Shown here: in pieces, positions 49,601 to 59,248 of the stretch
Position numbering within the stretch: position 1 is the stretch's first letter
Layout: the number at the start of each line of letters is the position of its first letter
DNA from: Nitrogeniibacter aestuarii
Lineage (GTDB): Bacteria; Pseudomonadota; Gammaproteobacteria; Burkholderiales; Rhodocyclaceae
DNA: 64,000 nt
NCBI RefSeq assembly: GCF_017309585.1
Contig: NZ_CP071321.1
Span: 4,614,512-4,678,511, forward strand
Direction: 5' to 3'
Position numbers and translations under genes: made by a program
The notes under the pieces: generated by a model
The model's input: only the letters and a program-made list of their open reading frames with translations
Told to the model about the DNA's origin: nothing
Database searches by the model: none

Positions 49601-51058
49601 TTACTTGCGCCAGAAGCTGGGTGTCAGGACAACCAGCAGGGTGAAGATTTCCAGGCGGCCCAGCAGCATGGCAAACGAGCACACCCAGGTCTGGAAGTCG
49701 GAGAGCACCGAATAGTTGGAGGCCGGGCCCACGGCATTGAGGCCCGGGCCGGTGTTGTTCAGGGTGGCCACCACCGCCGAGAAGGCGGTGATCAGCTCCA
49801 GCCCCGAGGCTGATAGCACCAGTGTGAGGGTCACGATGGTGCACATGTAGATGAAGCTGAAGGCCAGCACCGCGTGCAGGATCTTGTCCGGCACCGTGGA
49901 CTTTCCCAGGCGGACCGGCTTGACCGCGCTGGGGTGGATGGCGCGCACCACCTCACGGAACACCTGTTTGTAGAGGATGATGGCGCGCATCATCTTGATG
50001 CCCCCGCCGGTGGAGCCGGAACAGGCGATGAAGCTACCTAGAAACAGGATCCACAGCTGGGCAAACATGGGCCACACGGTGTAGTCGGAGGTGGCGAAAC
50101 CCAGCGAGGTGGACAGCGAAATGGCATGGAAAGCGACGTAGCGCAGGGTGTCCCAGAAGTCGACATACACGTCGAACTGCATCAGGTAGAGGGTCAGGCC
50201 GAGGATGCTGACGGCGAGGACTGACAGGTAGAACGGCAGCTCGTAATCATGTCGGTACGGGCGCAGGGAGCGGTTGCGCAGTGCCATGAAATGGGTGGCG
50301 AAGTTGATGCCCGAGAGCAGGGCAAAGCCCATGGCAATGAGTTCGAGCGGCACGCTGTTGAAATGCCCCAGGCTGGCATCCTTGGTGGAAAACCCCCCCA
50401 GGCCCATGATCGAGAAGGCGTGCATGACGGCGTCCCAGCCTTCCATGCCGGCCCACATCAGCGCCAGGGCACACAGGATGGTGAGCAGCAGATAGACAAG
50501 GTAAAGGCCCTTGGCCGTCTCTGCGATGCGCGGAGTGAGACTCGATTCCTTCATGGGGCCGGGGATCTCGGCCTTGAACAGCTGCCGCCCGCCGATACCC
50601 AGCAGCGGCAGAATGGCCACCGCCAGCACGATCACCCCCATGCCGCCGATCCAGTGCAGGAAGGTGCGCCAGAAGTTGATCGAGATGGGCAGGTTGTCCA
50701 GGCCCGCCATGACCGTGGCCCCGGTGGCGGTGAGGCCCGAGGTGGCCTCGAAATAGGCGTCGGTAAAGCTCATGTCCGGCATGTAGAGCCAGATGGGTAA
50801 GGCGGCGAAGAAGGGCAGCGTGACCCAGGTGAGTGCCACCAGCAGGAAACCGTCACGCACGCGCAGGTCGCGGCGGCCGCGTTTGGTCACCAGCCACAGG
50901 GCAAGCCCTGCCGTGAAGGTGATGACGATGGCCTCGTCGTAGGCCGTCAGGGCATTGTCGCCGTGCCACCAGGAGACAGCCAGCGGCACGCCCATGAGCA
51001 GGCCGAAAATGAGGATGATCAATCCCAGCGGATTGAGAACGGGGTTGTAGCGGCCCAT
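49601..51058 (-). CDS. trkH: TrkH-type potassium transporter subunit, first copy
   Basis: This 485-residue TrkH lies directly behind trkA, with stop and start sharing one base (TGATG). Filter loops read GLTATGATVMAG, MGLGGFSTKDAS, CSGSTGGGIKM and LNNTGPGLNA. It has about ten to twelve hydrophobic segments and is the copy whose position matches the usual betaproteobacterial trkA–trkH order. The second copy downstream is probably an in-place duplication. Confidence 0.94.
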   Translation of the reverse strand: MGRYNPVLNPLGLIILIFGLLMGVPLAVSWWHGDNALTAYDEAIVITFTAGLALWLVTKRGRRDLRVRDGFLLVALTWVTLPFFAALPIWLYMPDMSFTDAYFEATSGLTATGATVMAGLDNLPISINFWRTFLHWIGGMGVIVLAVAILPLLGIGGRQLFKAEIPGPMKESSLTPRIAETAKGLYLVYLLLTILCALALMWAGMEGWDAVMHAFSIMGLGGFSTKDASLGHFNSVPLELIAMGFALLSGINFATHFMALRNRSLRPYRHDYELPFYLSVLAVSILGLTLYLMQFDVYVDFWDTLRYVAFHAISLSTSLGFATSDYTVWPMFAQLWILFLGSFIACSGSTGGGIKMMRAIILYKQVFREVVRAIHPSAVKPVRLGKSTVPDKILHAVLAFSFIYMCTIVTLTLVLSASGLELITAFSAVVATLNNTGPGLNAVGPASNYSVLSDFQTWVCSFAMLLGRLEIFTLLVVLTPSFWRK

Positions 51059-52461
51059 CAGAAGAACGAGAAGTCCACCTGGAAGAGTTTTTCGACCTGG
51101 CGCACCAGTTTCTTGGACGTACAGAAGACGATGAGGTGGTCTTCGGGCTCGATGACCGTGTCGTGATGCGGCATGACCACCGTGGCACGACCCGGCTTTT
51201 CCTCGGTCTTGCCCACTTCACGCACGATGGCGCCGATGGTCGCGCCGCGTGGCAGGCGGATCTGTTCGATCTGACGGCCCACCACCTTGGAGTTCTTCTC
51301 GTCGCCATGGGCGATGATTTCGAGCGCCTCGGCGGCGCCCCGGCGCAGACTGTGCACCGCCACCACGTCGCCACGGCGTACATGGGCGAGCAGGGAGCCG
51401 ATCGAGGTCTGTGCTGGCGAGATGGCAATGTCGATATGCCCGCCCTGCACCAGATCCACGTAGGACTTGCGGTTGATGAGGGCCAGGGTTCGACGCGCGC
51501 CCATGCGCTTGGCCAGCGAGGCGGACATGATGTTGTCTTCCTCGTCGTTGGTCAGCGCCACGAACATGTCCATCTCGTCGATGTTCTCGTTCTCGAGCAG
51601 GTTCTCGTCGGTGGCATCGCCCCGCAGCACCAGCGTGCGTGTCAGATCGTTGGCGATGGTCTCGGCCCGGCGCTTGCCGTTTTCGAGGATCTTGACCTCG
51701 TAGTCGCGCTCGATGGAGCGGGCCAGCCGCAGACCGATATTGCCGCCCCCGGCGATCATGATGCGGCGGATGGGCCGGTCGATCCGGGCCAGTTCGCGCA
51801 TTACCTGGCGGATATGCACCGAGGCGGCCAGGCAGAACACCTCGTCACCCGGCTGGATGAAGGTGTCCCCCTCCGGAATGATCGGTTCGCCCTGTCGGTA
51901 AATGGCGGCAATGCGCACTTCCACATTGGGCATGTGATAGCGCAGTGCCTTGATCGGGTGGCCCACCAGCGGGCCGCCCTCGAAGGCGCGCACGCCGATC
52001 AGGCTGAGGACGCCACCGGCAAAATCGAGCACCTGCAGCGCCTCGGGAAAGGCGATCAGACGGCGGATGTAGTCAGTCACGATCTGTTCCGGGCAGATCG
52101 AGAAATCGACTGCGAAGTTGTCGTTATCGAGCAGCTCCGGGTAATCGACGAAGTCCGACGAGCGCAGGCGGGCAATACGGGTGGGCAGGTTGAACAGGGT
52201 GCGGGCGATACGACAGGCACACAGGTTGGTCTGGTCCGACTGGGTGACCGCGATCAGCAGGTCGGCATCTTCCGCGCCGGCTTCCTTGAGCACCGATGGA
52301 GACGCCGCATTGCCGCACACGGTGCGCAGATCGAGCCGGTCGCGCATGGCCTGGAGCTGGTCGGCATCGGTGTCGACCAGGGTGATGTCATTGGATTCAG
52401 AAACCAGATTTTCTGCGACCGACGTGCCCACCTGGCCGGCACCGAGCAAGATGATTTTCAC
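51058..52461 (-). CDS. trkA: Trk system potassium uptake regulator TrkA
   Basis: This 467-residue peripheral membrane protein binds NAD(H) and gates TrkH. Two RCK units are present. The first starts MKIILLGAGQVGTSVAENL, and the second has IMIAGGGNIGLRLARSIE near residue 230. Each is followed by a TrkA-C part. Length is normal. It heads the trkA–trkH–trkH operon and lies just downstream of ntrX, with a gap of 115 bases. Confidence 0.96.
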   Translation of the reverse strand: MKIILLGAGQVGTSVAENLVSESNDITLVDTDADQLQAMRDRLDLRTVCGNAASPSVLKEAGAEDADLLIAVTQSDQTNLCACRIARTLFNLPTRIARLRSSDFVDYPELLDNDNFAVDFSICPEQIVTDYIRRLIAFPEALQVLDFAGGVLSLIGVRAFEGGPLVGHPIKALRYHMPNVEVRIAAIYRQGEPIIPEGDTFIQPGDEVFCLAASVHIRQVMRELARIDRPIRRIMIAGGGNIGLRLARSIERDYEVKILENGKRRAETIANDLTRTLVLRGDATDENLLENENIDEMDMFVALTNDEEDNIMSASLAKRMGARRTLALINRKSYVDLVQGGHIDIAISPAQTSIGSLLAHVRRGDVVAVHSLRRGAAEALEIIAHGDEKNSKVVGRQIEQIRLPRGATIGAIVREVGKTEEKPGRATVVMPHHDTVIEPEDHLIVFCTSKKLVRQVEKLFQVDFSFF

Positions 52462-52576
52462 GGTAAGTGCGTGCTGCCCTGAAGAAAGTGGTGTTCGATT
52501 CTACGCCCTTCCCGAACCGACGTCAGGCCTTATTGTGCGTTGCAGCACGAGCGCACTGCGGGTAGCACGGATGCAA

Positions 52577-53830
52577 TCAGCTGGAGCGCTCTTCGCTGCG
52601 GCGGCCCGACTGGATGCCCAGTTGCTTGAGCTTGCGGTACAGGTGGGTGCGTTCAAGGCCGGTTTTCTCGGCCAGGCGGGTCATGTTGCCGCCTTCGAGC
52701 TGAAGGTGGTGTTCGAAATACACCCGCTCGAAGGCCTCACGAGCCTCCCGCAGCGGCAGGTCGAGTGGCAGACCATGGGTGAGCGGTGCCGGGCTGAGCA
52801 GGCGCTGGACGTCTTCACCGGTGATGGCCTCGTCGAGGGTGCCCAGTGCGAGTGAGCGCACTGCACCGCGTAACTGGGCATACCCGCCGCTCCAGCCACG
52901 GGTGCGCAGGGCGTTGAGGGCACCGGTGTCGAACTTGCGATTGGGCACCTCGCCGCTTTCGACCAGATGGACCAGCAGCTGGTTGGCCAGGTCCGGAATG
53001 TCATCGCGCACTTCGTCCAGGCTCGGGATCGCCAGGCTGACCTCGAAGAGCCGCTTGACGGTGGTGGCATCCCAGCCCTGTTCGATGAGGTCATCGGCAC
53101 CGCTGGCCGAGGCCACGGCCAGGTGCAGATCGTAACGGTCGAGCCGTTCGAGGGTGAAGGCCAGGTTCTTCTGTTGCAGTCGCGACAGGCGACCGAGTTC
53201 TTCAATGAAGAGAATGCCGCCCTGGGCGGCCTGCAGCTGATCGAGATCGATGGGGCCGGTGACGGTGCCCAGATCGAGCCAGTGCTCCCGCCGGGTGGGC
53301 AGGCTGCGTGCCGCCAGTTCGGCCAGACTGCCCCCTTGCACGCGGAACATCACATGCCGCGCACGCAGGCTGATCTGGCCCAGGCGCTTGGCCAGGTCCT
53401 TGAGCATGCTGGAGCGGGGAAAGGCGGCGAGGGTCAGGGGGCTGATGCGCTGGCTTTCCTGGCCGCCACGGCTTTCCAGTGCGCGCTTGACCGTGCCTAG
53501 CAGTTTCTGCAGGGCGATGGGTTTTTCCAGGTAGTCGATGGCGCCGATGCGGGTCGCTTCCACCGCGGTGTCGATGGTGCCGTGCCCCGACATCATGATC
53601 ACCGGCATGTTGAGCTGCCCGCCGGCAGACCACTCCTTGAGCAGCGAGATGCCGTCCGAGTCGGGCATCCAGATGTCGAGCAGGACCAGATCAGGTCGGG
53701 CCTTGTTGCGCTGGGCACGGGCTGCCGCCGCGTTTTCGGCCACGGTGATGTCGAAGCCCTCATCGCTGAGGATTTCGGAGAGCAGTTCGCGAATGCCGAC
53801 TTCATCGTCGACGATCAATATGGATGGCAT
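52577..53830 (-). CDS. ntrX: NtrX-like response regulator with degenerate AAA+ domain
   Basis: This 417-residue regulator has an intact receiver domain (ILIVDDEVG; phospho-acceptor in LVLLDIWMPDSDG; KP in YLEKPI) and a Fis-type helix-turn-helix at the C-terminus (LAEKTGLERTHLYRKLKQLG). The central domain keeps a Walker-B-like GGILFIEELGRLS. The Walker A is replaced by FRVQGGSLAELAARS, and the GAFTGA loop needed to contact sigma-54 is absent. It should bind DNA but not activate sigma-54 promoters by ATP hydrolysis. It lies two bases after ntrY, its likely kinase. Confidence 0.88.
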   Translation of the reverse strand: MPSILIVDDEVGIRELLSEILSDEGFDITVAENAAAARAQRNKARPDLVLLDIWMPDSDGISLLKEWSAGGQLNMPVIMMSGHGTIDTAVEATRIGAIDYLEKPIALQKLLGTVKRALESRGGQESQRISPLTLAAFPRSSMLKDLAKRLGQISLRARHVMFRVQGGSLAELAARSLPTRREHWLDLGTVTGPIDLDQLQAAQGGILFIEELGRLSRLQQKNLAFTLERLDRYDLHLAVASASGADDLIEQGWDATTVKRLFEVSLAIPSLDEVRDDIPDLANQLLVHLVESGEVPNRKFDTGALNALRTRGWSGGYAQLRGAVRSLALGTLDEAITGEDVQRLLSPAPLTHGLPLDLPLREAREAFERVYFEHHLQLEGGNMTRLAEKTGLERTHLYRKLKQLGIQSGRRSEERSS

Positions 53831-53832
53831 GT

Positions 53833-55953
53833 TCAGTCTGTTTCATCGGCCACCGGGCGCAAATGAATGCGCACTTCGGCACCGCCGGTGTCCCGGTTGA
53901 CCAGGCGGATATCTCCGCCGTGTTCATCAACGATTTTCTTGACGATGGCCAGGCCCAGGCCTGACCCCCGCTTCTTGGTGGTGTAGTAGGGCTCGAACGC
54001 CCGGGCGAGCATATCGGGCGGGAAACCTGTGCCCTCGTCCGCGACGCTCATGCGAACCCGCCCCGTGCGACGCAAGGTGGTGGCGATGGTAATACTCCCC
54101 GATGCGTTGTCGGCCATGGCGTCCTGTGCATTTTGCAACAGATTATGGATCACTTGCCGCAATTGCGATGCGTCACCGACGATTTGCGGGATTTCCGGGT
54201 CGAGTTCCGGCCGGATCGGCACGACCGAGGTCTCGTACAGCGCCAGCACTTCCCGGATGAGGGCATTGAGATCCACGCGACCCAGTGTGGGTGATGGGAG
54301 CTTGGCGTAATCGCGGAAGGCGTTGACCAGATTCTTCATGGCCTCCACCTGATTGACGATGGTGGTGGTGGCACGTTCGAGCATGGCACGACCGTCTTCG
54401 TCGAGTTGCGAGGCGAGTTTGAGTCCGAGGCGTTCGGCCGAGAGCTGGATGGGCGTGAGCGGATTCTTGATCTCGTGAGCCAGCCGGCGCGCAACTTCGG
54501 CCCAGGCGGCGGTGCGTTCGGCGGCGATCAGATGTGAGATATCGTCAAACACCACCACGGTGCCACCGCCGGAGACCTGGGGCAGGCGTGAGCCGTGGAT
54601 CAGCAAGGTGAGCTGGCCACCTTCGGCGGAACGGAGTTCGATTTGCTCATGCCAGTCGTCATCGCCGCGTTTGAAGGCGGCGAGCAGGGCATCGCGAAAT
54701 TCGGTGTGACCGGGCCACTCGGCCAGGGGAATGTTCTCGTGGTCGTCGAGGGTGTCGTCGAGAATCTGGGTGGCGCCCCGGTTGGCGGCGCGCAGGGTGC
54801 CGTCGGCCGCAAAGGCCAGCACGCCCGTCGACAGGTTGGCCAGCACGCTTTCCAGATATGCGCGTGAGGCCTCCACGGCCGCCTGGTGCCGGTCAGCCTG
54901 GGCCCGGGCCTCGTCGAGCTGACGGGTCATCTGGTTGAACGATTGCAGCAGGCCGCCGAGTTCGTCGTGGGTGGGCAGCGCCCGGCGGGGGGAGTAGTCA
55001 CCCTGGGCGACGGCTGCCGTACCCTGAGAGAGGATCACCAGCGGCTTGATGAGGCGGCGGGCGAGCACGAAAGCAATGGCCACTGCGGCCAGCAGGGCCA
55101 GCATGAGCGAGAGGGTCAGCGCGAGGGTATAGATGGTCTTGAGGCCTTCACGCCCGAGCGAAAGCTGCTGGTAGTCCCGATAGGCGGCCTGCACGGCGTT
55201 GGCGTGACGGCTGAGCGTATCGGGCACGGGCTGGCGCAGCAGCAGGTACAGCGGATCGGAGGCAATGTTCTGAGCCGGGACCGGTACCACCACCATCATT
55301 TCGATATGGCCTTCTTCGTCGGTACTCATGAAGCGGGCACGCTGGCCTGATCGCGCCTGGTGCATCTGATCGGCCCGCGGCAGGGTGGGCATGAGCATGC
55401 TCACGTCCGACGATGCGGTGGCGAGCACGCGTCCTCCGTCCGAGAACACCGTGGCCGTATTCACGCCGGCCTGCTCACGCAGACGGTTGAGGCGCGACAC
55501 CGCCAGGGCGGGATTGACGGAGAGTTCGAGCGCCATCTCCCGCGCCCGGTCTTCAAGCTGGCTGGTCAGGTGATCGAAGGTGCTCTGCCCGAGGGCGATG
55601 CCGCCTTCCAGGGCCGCATCCACGCGTACGTTGAACCAGGTTTCGATGCTGCGCATGACGAACTGCAGGGAGATGATGTAGACCACCGTGCCCGGCACGA
55701 TGGCCATGAGCGCAAAGAACACCAGCAGGCGGCGCTTGAGACGTGAGCCGAAGCGGCCGGCCTTGATGTCGTGAATCAGGCGATTGATCTGGAACCCGAC
55801 CAGACCCAGTAGCGCCACCACGAAGAAGCCGTTGATGGCGAGCAGGATCGGGTAGCTGCCGGAGAGCAACTCCGAGTTGGCAGTTGCCCGGGTCAGCAGA
55901 AACAGCGACGCCCCTGCCAGCGCAGCAGCGATGATGATCGCGATCTGTTTCAT
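53833..55953 (-). CDS. ntrY: NtrY-like sensor histidine kinase
   Basis: This 706-residue membrane kinase has hydrophobic segments near residues 5–22, 35–60 and 75–105, a periplasmic loop, and another segment near 285–305. A HAMP domain follows (RRLIKPLVILSQGTAAVAQGD), then a PAS-like region and the H-box RRLAHEIKNPLTPIQLSAERL. The ATP-binding part has the N-box (LLQNAQDAM), DEGTGFPPD and a GSGLGLAIVKKI lid. It is paired with the NtrX-like regulator. The signal is unknown; relatives respond to nitrogen or redox state. Confidence 0.92.
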   Translation of the reverse strand: MKQIAIIIAAALAGASLFLLTRATANSELLSGSYPILLAINGFFVVALLGLVGFQINRLIHDIKAGRFGSRLKRRLLVFFALMAIVPGTVVYIISLQFVMRSIETWFNVRVDAALEGGIALGQSTFDHLTSQLEDRAREMALELSVNPALAVSRLNRLREQAGVNTATVFSDGGRVLATASSDVSMLMPTLPRADQMHQARSGQRARFMSTDEEGHIEMMVVVPVPAQNIASDPLYLLLRQPVPDTLSRHANAVQAAYRDYQQLSLGREGLKTIYTLALTLSLMLALLAAVAIAFVLARRLIKPLVILSQGTAAVAQGDYSPRRALPTHDELGGLLQSFNQMTRQLDEARAQADRHQAAVEASRAYLESVLANLSTGVLAFAADGTLRAANRGATQILDDTLDDHENIPLAEWPGHTEFRDALLAAFKRGDDDWHEQIELRSAEGGQLTLLIHGSRLPQVSGGGTVVVFDDISHLIAAERTAAWAEVARRLAHEIKNPLTPIQLSAERLGLKLASQLDEDGRAMLERATTTIVNQVEAMKNLVNAFRDYAKLPSPTLGRVDLNALIREVLALYETSVVPIRPELDPEIPQIVGDASQLRQVIHNLLQNAQDAMADNASGSITIATTLRRTGRVRMSVADEGTGFPPDMLARAFEPYYTTKKRGSGLGLAIVKKIVDEHGGDIRLVNRDTGGAEVRIHLRPVADETD

Positions 55954-56528
55954 TGAACCGGAATCGGGCTCGCCAGGAAGGTCCAGCGCAACCAGTCGGA
56001 CTCGATCTCCCAGTCACGACTGCCGATGGTGGAGACCTGGAAGGGGCGGGGTAGCAATTCGGTTTCCAGCCGGAAGCGGAGCTGGACGTTGTAAGACTCA
56101 CCCGGAACCAGGGTCTTCATTGGCGTGATGGCCCAGCGGCGGATGCGGGTCATGGTCTCGAGCGCACTGTCGAGCGTTTCGAAGTCCTGATGCAGTGAGC
56201 CGATGGCCAGCCGGTAGCTGCGGGTCATGGGGTGATAGCTGAGACTGAACTCGAGGCGCTCGCTCGCCAGCGTGGCGTCGAACCAGTACCAGCGGGGTGA
56301 CTCGATGCTGGCTTCGGCGACAAAGTTGATCGGCACAGCCTGATCGATGGCATCAATGACTGCCTCGCTCAGCTTGAGCGAAACATCGGCGTTGATCACG
56401 TATTCGCTGCCCTCGGTCACGATCTCGGCGTAACGGATCGCGGCATCGCTGGCGTGGGCGCTCAGACTGGTGACCAGGCTCATGACCAGCATGAACCTGA
56501 CGATCATACCGATCAGTCGATCAGCCAT
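55950..56528 (-). CDS. DUF4390 secreted protein
   Basis: This roughly 192-residue protein has a signal peptide (MIVRFMLVMSLVTSLSAHAS) and a mature part typical of DUF4390, including SPRWYWFDATLAS, YRLAIGSLHQDFETLDSAL and LRFRLETELLPRPFQ. The family is found beside NtrY/NtrX in betaproteobacteria, and a periplasmic input role for NtrY has been suggested by context only. Two starts are plausible: 56528, which overlaps the rsmB stop, and 56507 at MIVRF. It overlaps the ntrY start by four bases. Confidence 0.8.
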   Translation of the reverse strand: MADRLIGMIVRFMLVMSLVTSLSAHASDAAIRYAEIVTEGSEYVINADVSLKLSEAVIDAIDQAVPINFVAEASIESPRWYWFDATLASERLEFSLSYHPMTRSYRLAIGSLHQDFETLDSALETMTRIRRWAITPMKTLVPGESYNVQLRFRLETELLPRPFQVSTIGSRDWEIESDWLRWTFLASPIPVQ

Positions 56529-57876
56529 CCTTGCGCAGCAGGGCGTAGTAAAAGCCGTCATGGTCGGCATTGGGCAGCACGATTCTCTCGATCCGGTTGT
56601 CGATCATCATGCGTTTTGCATCGGCATGACGGGTGCAGAAGCGTGCGATCTGCGTGCGGTTTTCTTCTTCGAAGACCGAGCAGGTCACGTAGAGCATTGT
56701 GCCACCCGGTGCGAGCGTCTGCCAAAGCGCATCGAGAATTTTTGCCTGCTGGGCGGCAAAAGCAGGGATATCGGTGTTGCGTCGGAGCCACTTGATGTCA
56801 GGATGGCGCCGCACGACGCCCGATGCCGAGCAGGGCACATCGGCCAGGATGCGATCGAATGGCTGACCGTCCCACCAACGATCCAGTTCGACGCAATCGG
56901 CAATCTTGATCTCGGCGGTGGCGCCGATACGGCTCAGGTTCTCTTCGATACGGCGGGCGCGTTTCGGGTCGAGTTCGAGCGCAGTCACCCTGGCGTCGGC
57001 AAGCTCCAGGATATGTGCCGTTTTCCCTCCGGGGGCGGCGCAGGCATCGAGAATACGCTCGCCATCCCGGGGCGCCAGCCATCGGGCTGCCCATTGCGCA
57101 CCGGCGTCCTGCACCGAGAACTGTCCTTCGAAGAAGCCGGGGATGCGCTCCACCGGGCATGGCGCGTCGAGCAGCAGCGCATCATTGTCGAGAAGGCGGG
57201 CTTCGATCCCGGCCTCGGCAAGCCTGGCCTGAGCCTGCCTTGAAGTCAGATGTCGCCGGTTGGCGCGCAATGCCATTGGCGGGTGCATGTTGCCGGCGGC
57301 GAGAACGGATTCCCACTCGTTGGGGTAGCTGCGGCGCAGACGCTTGATCCACCAGTCCGGGTGGCACAGTCGGGCAGCGTCGTCGCGGTCGGCTTTGGCG
57401 CGCAATTCGTCAATCCGGCGCAAGAGGTTTCGCAACACGCCATTGACGACACCCTTCAGACCGACGGCGTGGAAGGCGGCGGCATTGACAGCCTGATCAA
57501 CCACCGTGTGTTGTTGATCAGGACGATGTTCCAGCCGATGGCAGGCAACGAGCAGCAGTGCGTGGATGAGGGTGGGGAGGGGCTTTTGAATCAAGGGCGC
57601 GAGCATGGCGTCACCGCGACCGTATTCACGCAGCGTGCCGTAAGTCAGATCCTGTACGGCGCCCCAGTTGATGTCCGGGTTCGGATGCCCGTGCCGTAGT
57701 TGCGCCAGTTGTTCCGTCAGTGCCTTGCCTTCGATGACAGCAGCGACAAGCTGCGCGGCCAGGCTGAGGCTGTTGGCAAGGCTGTCTGGCGGAAGGGGTT
57801 GGCGCGGCGAAGTCGGGCGGCGCGACGATTGGCCGCCACGTGATACCGCGCGCCGGGGGGCCGGCTTCTGATTCAT
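56521..57876 (-). CDS. rsmB: 16S rRNA m5C967 methyltransferase
   Basis: This 451-residue RsmB (Sun/Fmu) has an N-terminal NusB-like RNA-binding region (about 20–165). The methyltransferase domain shows the SAM motif DACAAPGGKTAHILEL, and the two catalytic cysteines are in DVPCSASGVVRRHPD and YVTCSVFEEEN. It heads the rsmB–DUF4390–ntrY–ntrX cluster. Its ATG overlaps the speE stop, so transcription may come through from the polyamine genes. Confidence 0.95.
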   Translation of the reverse strand: MNQKPAPRRAVSRGGQSSRRPTSPRQPLPPDSLANSLSLAAQLVAAVIEGKALTEQLAQLRHGHPNPDINWGAVQDLTYGTLREYGRGDAMLAPLIQKPLPTLIHALLLVACHRLEHRPDQQHTVVDQAVNAAAFHAVGLKGVVNGVLRNLLRRIDELRAKADRDDAARLCHPDWWIKRLRRSYPNEWESVLAAGNMHPPMALRANRRHLTSRQAQARLAEAGIEARLLDNDALLLDAPCPVERIPGFFEGQFSVQDAGAQWAARWLAPRDGERILDACAAPGGKTAHILELADARVTALELDPKRARRIEENLSRIGATAEIKIADCVELDRWWDGQPFDRILADVPCSASGVVRRHPDIKWLRRNTDIPAFAAQQAKILDALWQTLAPGGTMLYVTCSVFEEENRTQIARFCTRHADAKRMMIDNRIERIVLPNADHDGFYYALLRKDG

Positions 57877-58754
57877 GAGCTGATCAGTTCGCGCAGATAG
57901 TTCGGATACATGAACGCCGCCTGATGCGTGTCTTCATTGTAGTACTGCAGTTTGTCCAGGCCGCGATCTGCGATGCGTTGAGTCACCGTGTCGCGATCGA
58001 GTGTTGCCGGATCGATATGGTCGCTGGCAACCGCCATCCCCCAGAGAGAGCCATACAGCGGGATGTAGTGAAAGTGCGGGCGCACATGGGCAAAAACATT
58101 ATTCAGACGACCGACGAGTTCGCCAACACGTTCGGCCTGATATACCGGAGCACCGAGGTGAAGCGTCATGGCCCCCTGTTCGGTCATGAGAGCCTTGCAC
58201 TGGGCAAAGAAGTCTTCGGTGTAAAGGGCCTCGGCCGGGCCAATCGGATCAGTCAGGTCGAGCACGACCAGATCGAATTTCTTTTGCTCTTCTGGTGCGA
58301 CGACGCGAACGTAATGCAGCCCGTCTTCGATACGCAGCGTCAGCCGTGGGTCATTGAGTGCGCCGTTGTGAACGCATTCCAGATGCTCACGTGCAATGTC
58401 GACCACTTTCCCGTCGAGCTCCACAAGGACCACTTCCTGCATGGTGGGGTACTTGAACAGTTCGTCTGCCGAGCCGCCGTCGCCACCACCAATGATGAGT
58501 GCACGCTCAGGAGCAGTCATGGCAATGCAGGGCAGGTGGATGAGATTTTCATGGTAGAAAAACTCATCCTTCTCCGACGTCATGAAGTAACCGTCGAGAC
58601 GGAACAGCTTGCCGAAGTGAGGGGTTTGCCAAACCTCGTAGGCCTGAAACGGTGTTTCCCCGGATTCAAGCAAAGTGCCCTTGCTCAGGTAATGGCCGGC
58701 GTACTCGTTGAGTGCCTCGACCATCACGCCATCCGACTTTGTCAGGTCAGCCAT
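57873..58754 (-). CDS. speE: Spermidine synthase
   Basis: This 293-residue aminopropyltransferase makes spermidine from putrescine and decarboxylated AdoMet. It has the EYAGHYLSKGTLLESGETPFQ start, the binding motif IIGGGDGGSADELFKY, VDIAREHLECVH and the conserved VVLDLTDPIGPAEALYT. Length is normal. The AdoMet decarboxylase gene lies ten bases upstream, so the pair supplies the whole last step of spermidine synthesis. Confidence 0.95.
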   Translation of the reverse strand: MADLTKSDGVMVEALNEYAGHYLSKGTLLESGETPFQAYEVWQTPHFGKLFRLDGYFMTSEKDEFFYHENLIHLPCIAMTAPERALIIGGGDGGSADELFKYPTMQEVVLVELDGKVVDIAREHLECVHNGALNDPRLTLRIEDGLHYVRVVAPEEQKKFDLVVLDLTDPIGPAEALYTEDFFAQCKALMTEQGAMTLHLGAPVYQAERVGELVGRLNNVFAHVRPHFHYIPLYGSLWGMAVASDHIDPATLDRDTVTQRIADRGLDKLQYYNEDTHQAAFMYPNYLRELISS

Positions 58755-58764
58755 GAGCCGATCC

Positions 58765-59157
58765 TCAAGCCGCGGCAGACAAGGGGAGCTCGCCCCGCAT
58801 GACTTCCTTGGACTGTATTGTGCCCGGCTTCAGCATGGCAACGAGCTTGTTGTACACCGTTCGGGCGCGGTCTGAGTTGTCACGCGAAAAGTTGCACACG
58901 TAAATGTCGAGTGTGACGGCACCGGTTTCGGGCCAGGTGTGAATCGCGACATGCGACTCGGCCAGAACGACGGTGCCGGTCACGCCGGCTTGTTCACCCG
59001 AATCGTGAGTGAACTGATAGAAGTAGGCTCCCAGGGGTGTCAGCCCGGCATCCTGGCAGAACTGAACACACTTGCTCTCGAGTACATCACGATCGAGAAG
59101 GAACTTTGAATTGCAACCGCACTGATAAAGATCGGCGATGAGATGAAGACCTTGCAT
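58765..59157 (-). CDS. speD: S-adenosylmethionine decarboxylase proenzyme (SpeH type)
   Basis: This 130-residue small-type AdoMet decarboxylase is a proenzyme that cleaves itself. The cleavage site is in LAESHVAIHTWPE, where the serine becomes the pyruvoyl group. GAVTLDIYVCNFSRDN and a late KEVMRGELP follow. The ATG at 59157 has a GGGG ribosome binding site five bases upstream; a start five codons earlier (59172) lacks one. It forms an operon with speE and lies just downstream of a parS-like site. Confidence 0.93.
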   Translation of the reverse strand: MQGLHLIADLYQCGCNSKFLLDRDVLESKCVQFCQDAGLTPLGAYFYQFTHDSGEQAGVTGTVVLAESHVAIHTWPETGAVTLDIYVCNFSRDNSDRARTVYNKLVAMLKPGTIQSKEVMRGELPLSAAA

Positions 59158-59228
59158 GTCATCCCCATCCATAACGGATTGATTAAACGATCGATTTTAC
59201 CACCCCACAGCCCGCAGGGTCAGCTTTA

Positions 59229-59244
59229 TGTTCCACGTGAAACG
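59229..59244. promoter_or_regulatory. parS-like site 1 (ParB binding)
   Basis: TGTTCCACGTGAAACG differs from the parS consensus TGTTTCACGTGAAACA at two positions and keeps the central CCACGTGAAAC. It lies between the speD promoter side and the end of the TSUP gene. Confidence 0.75.
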
Positions 59245-59248
59245 TGGA

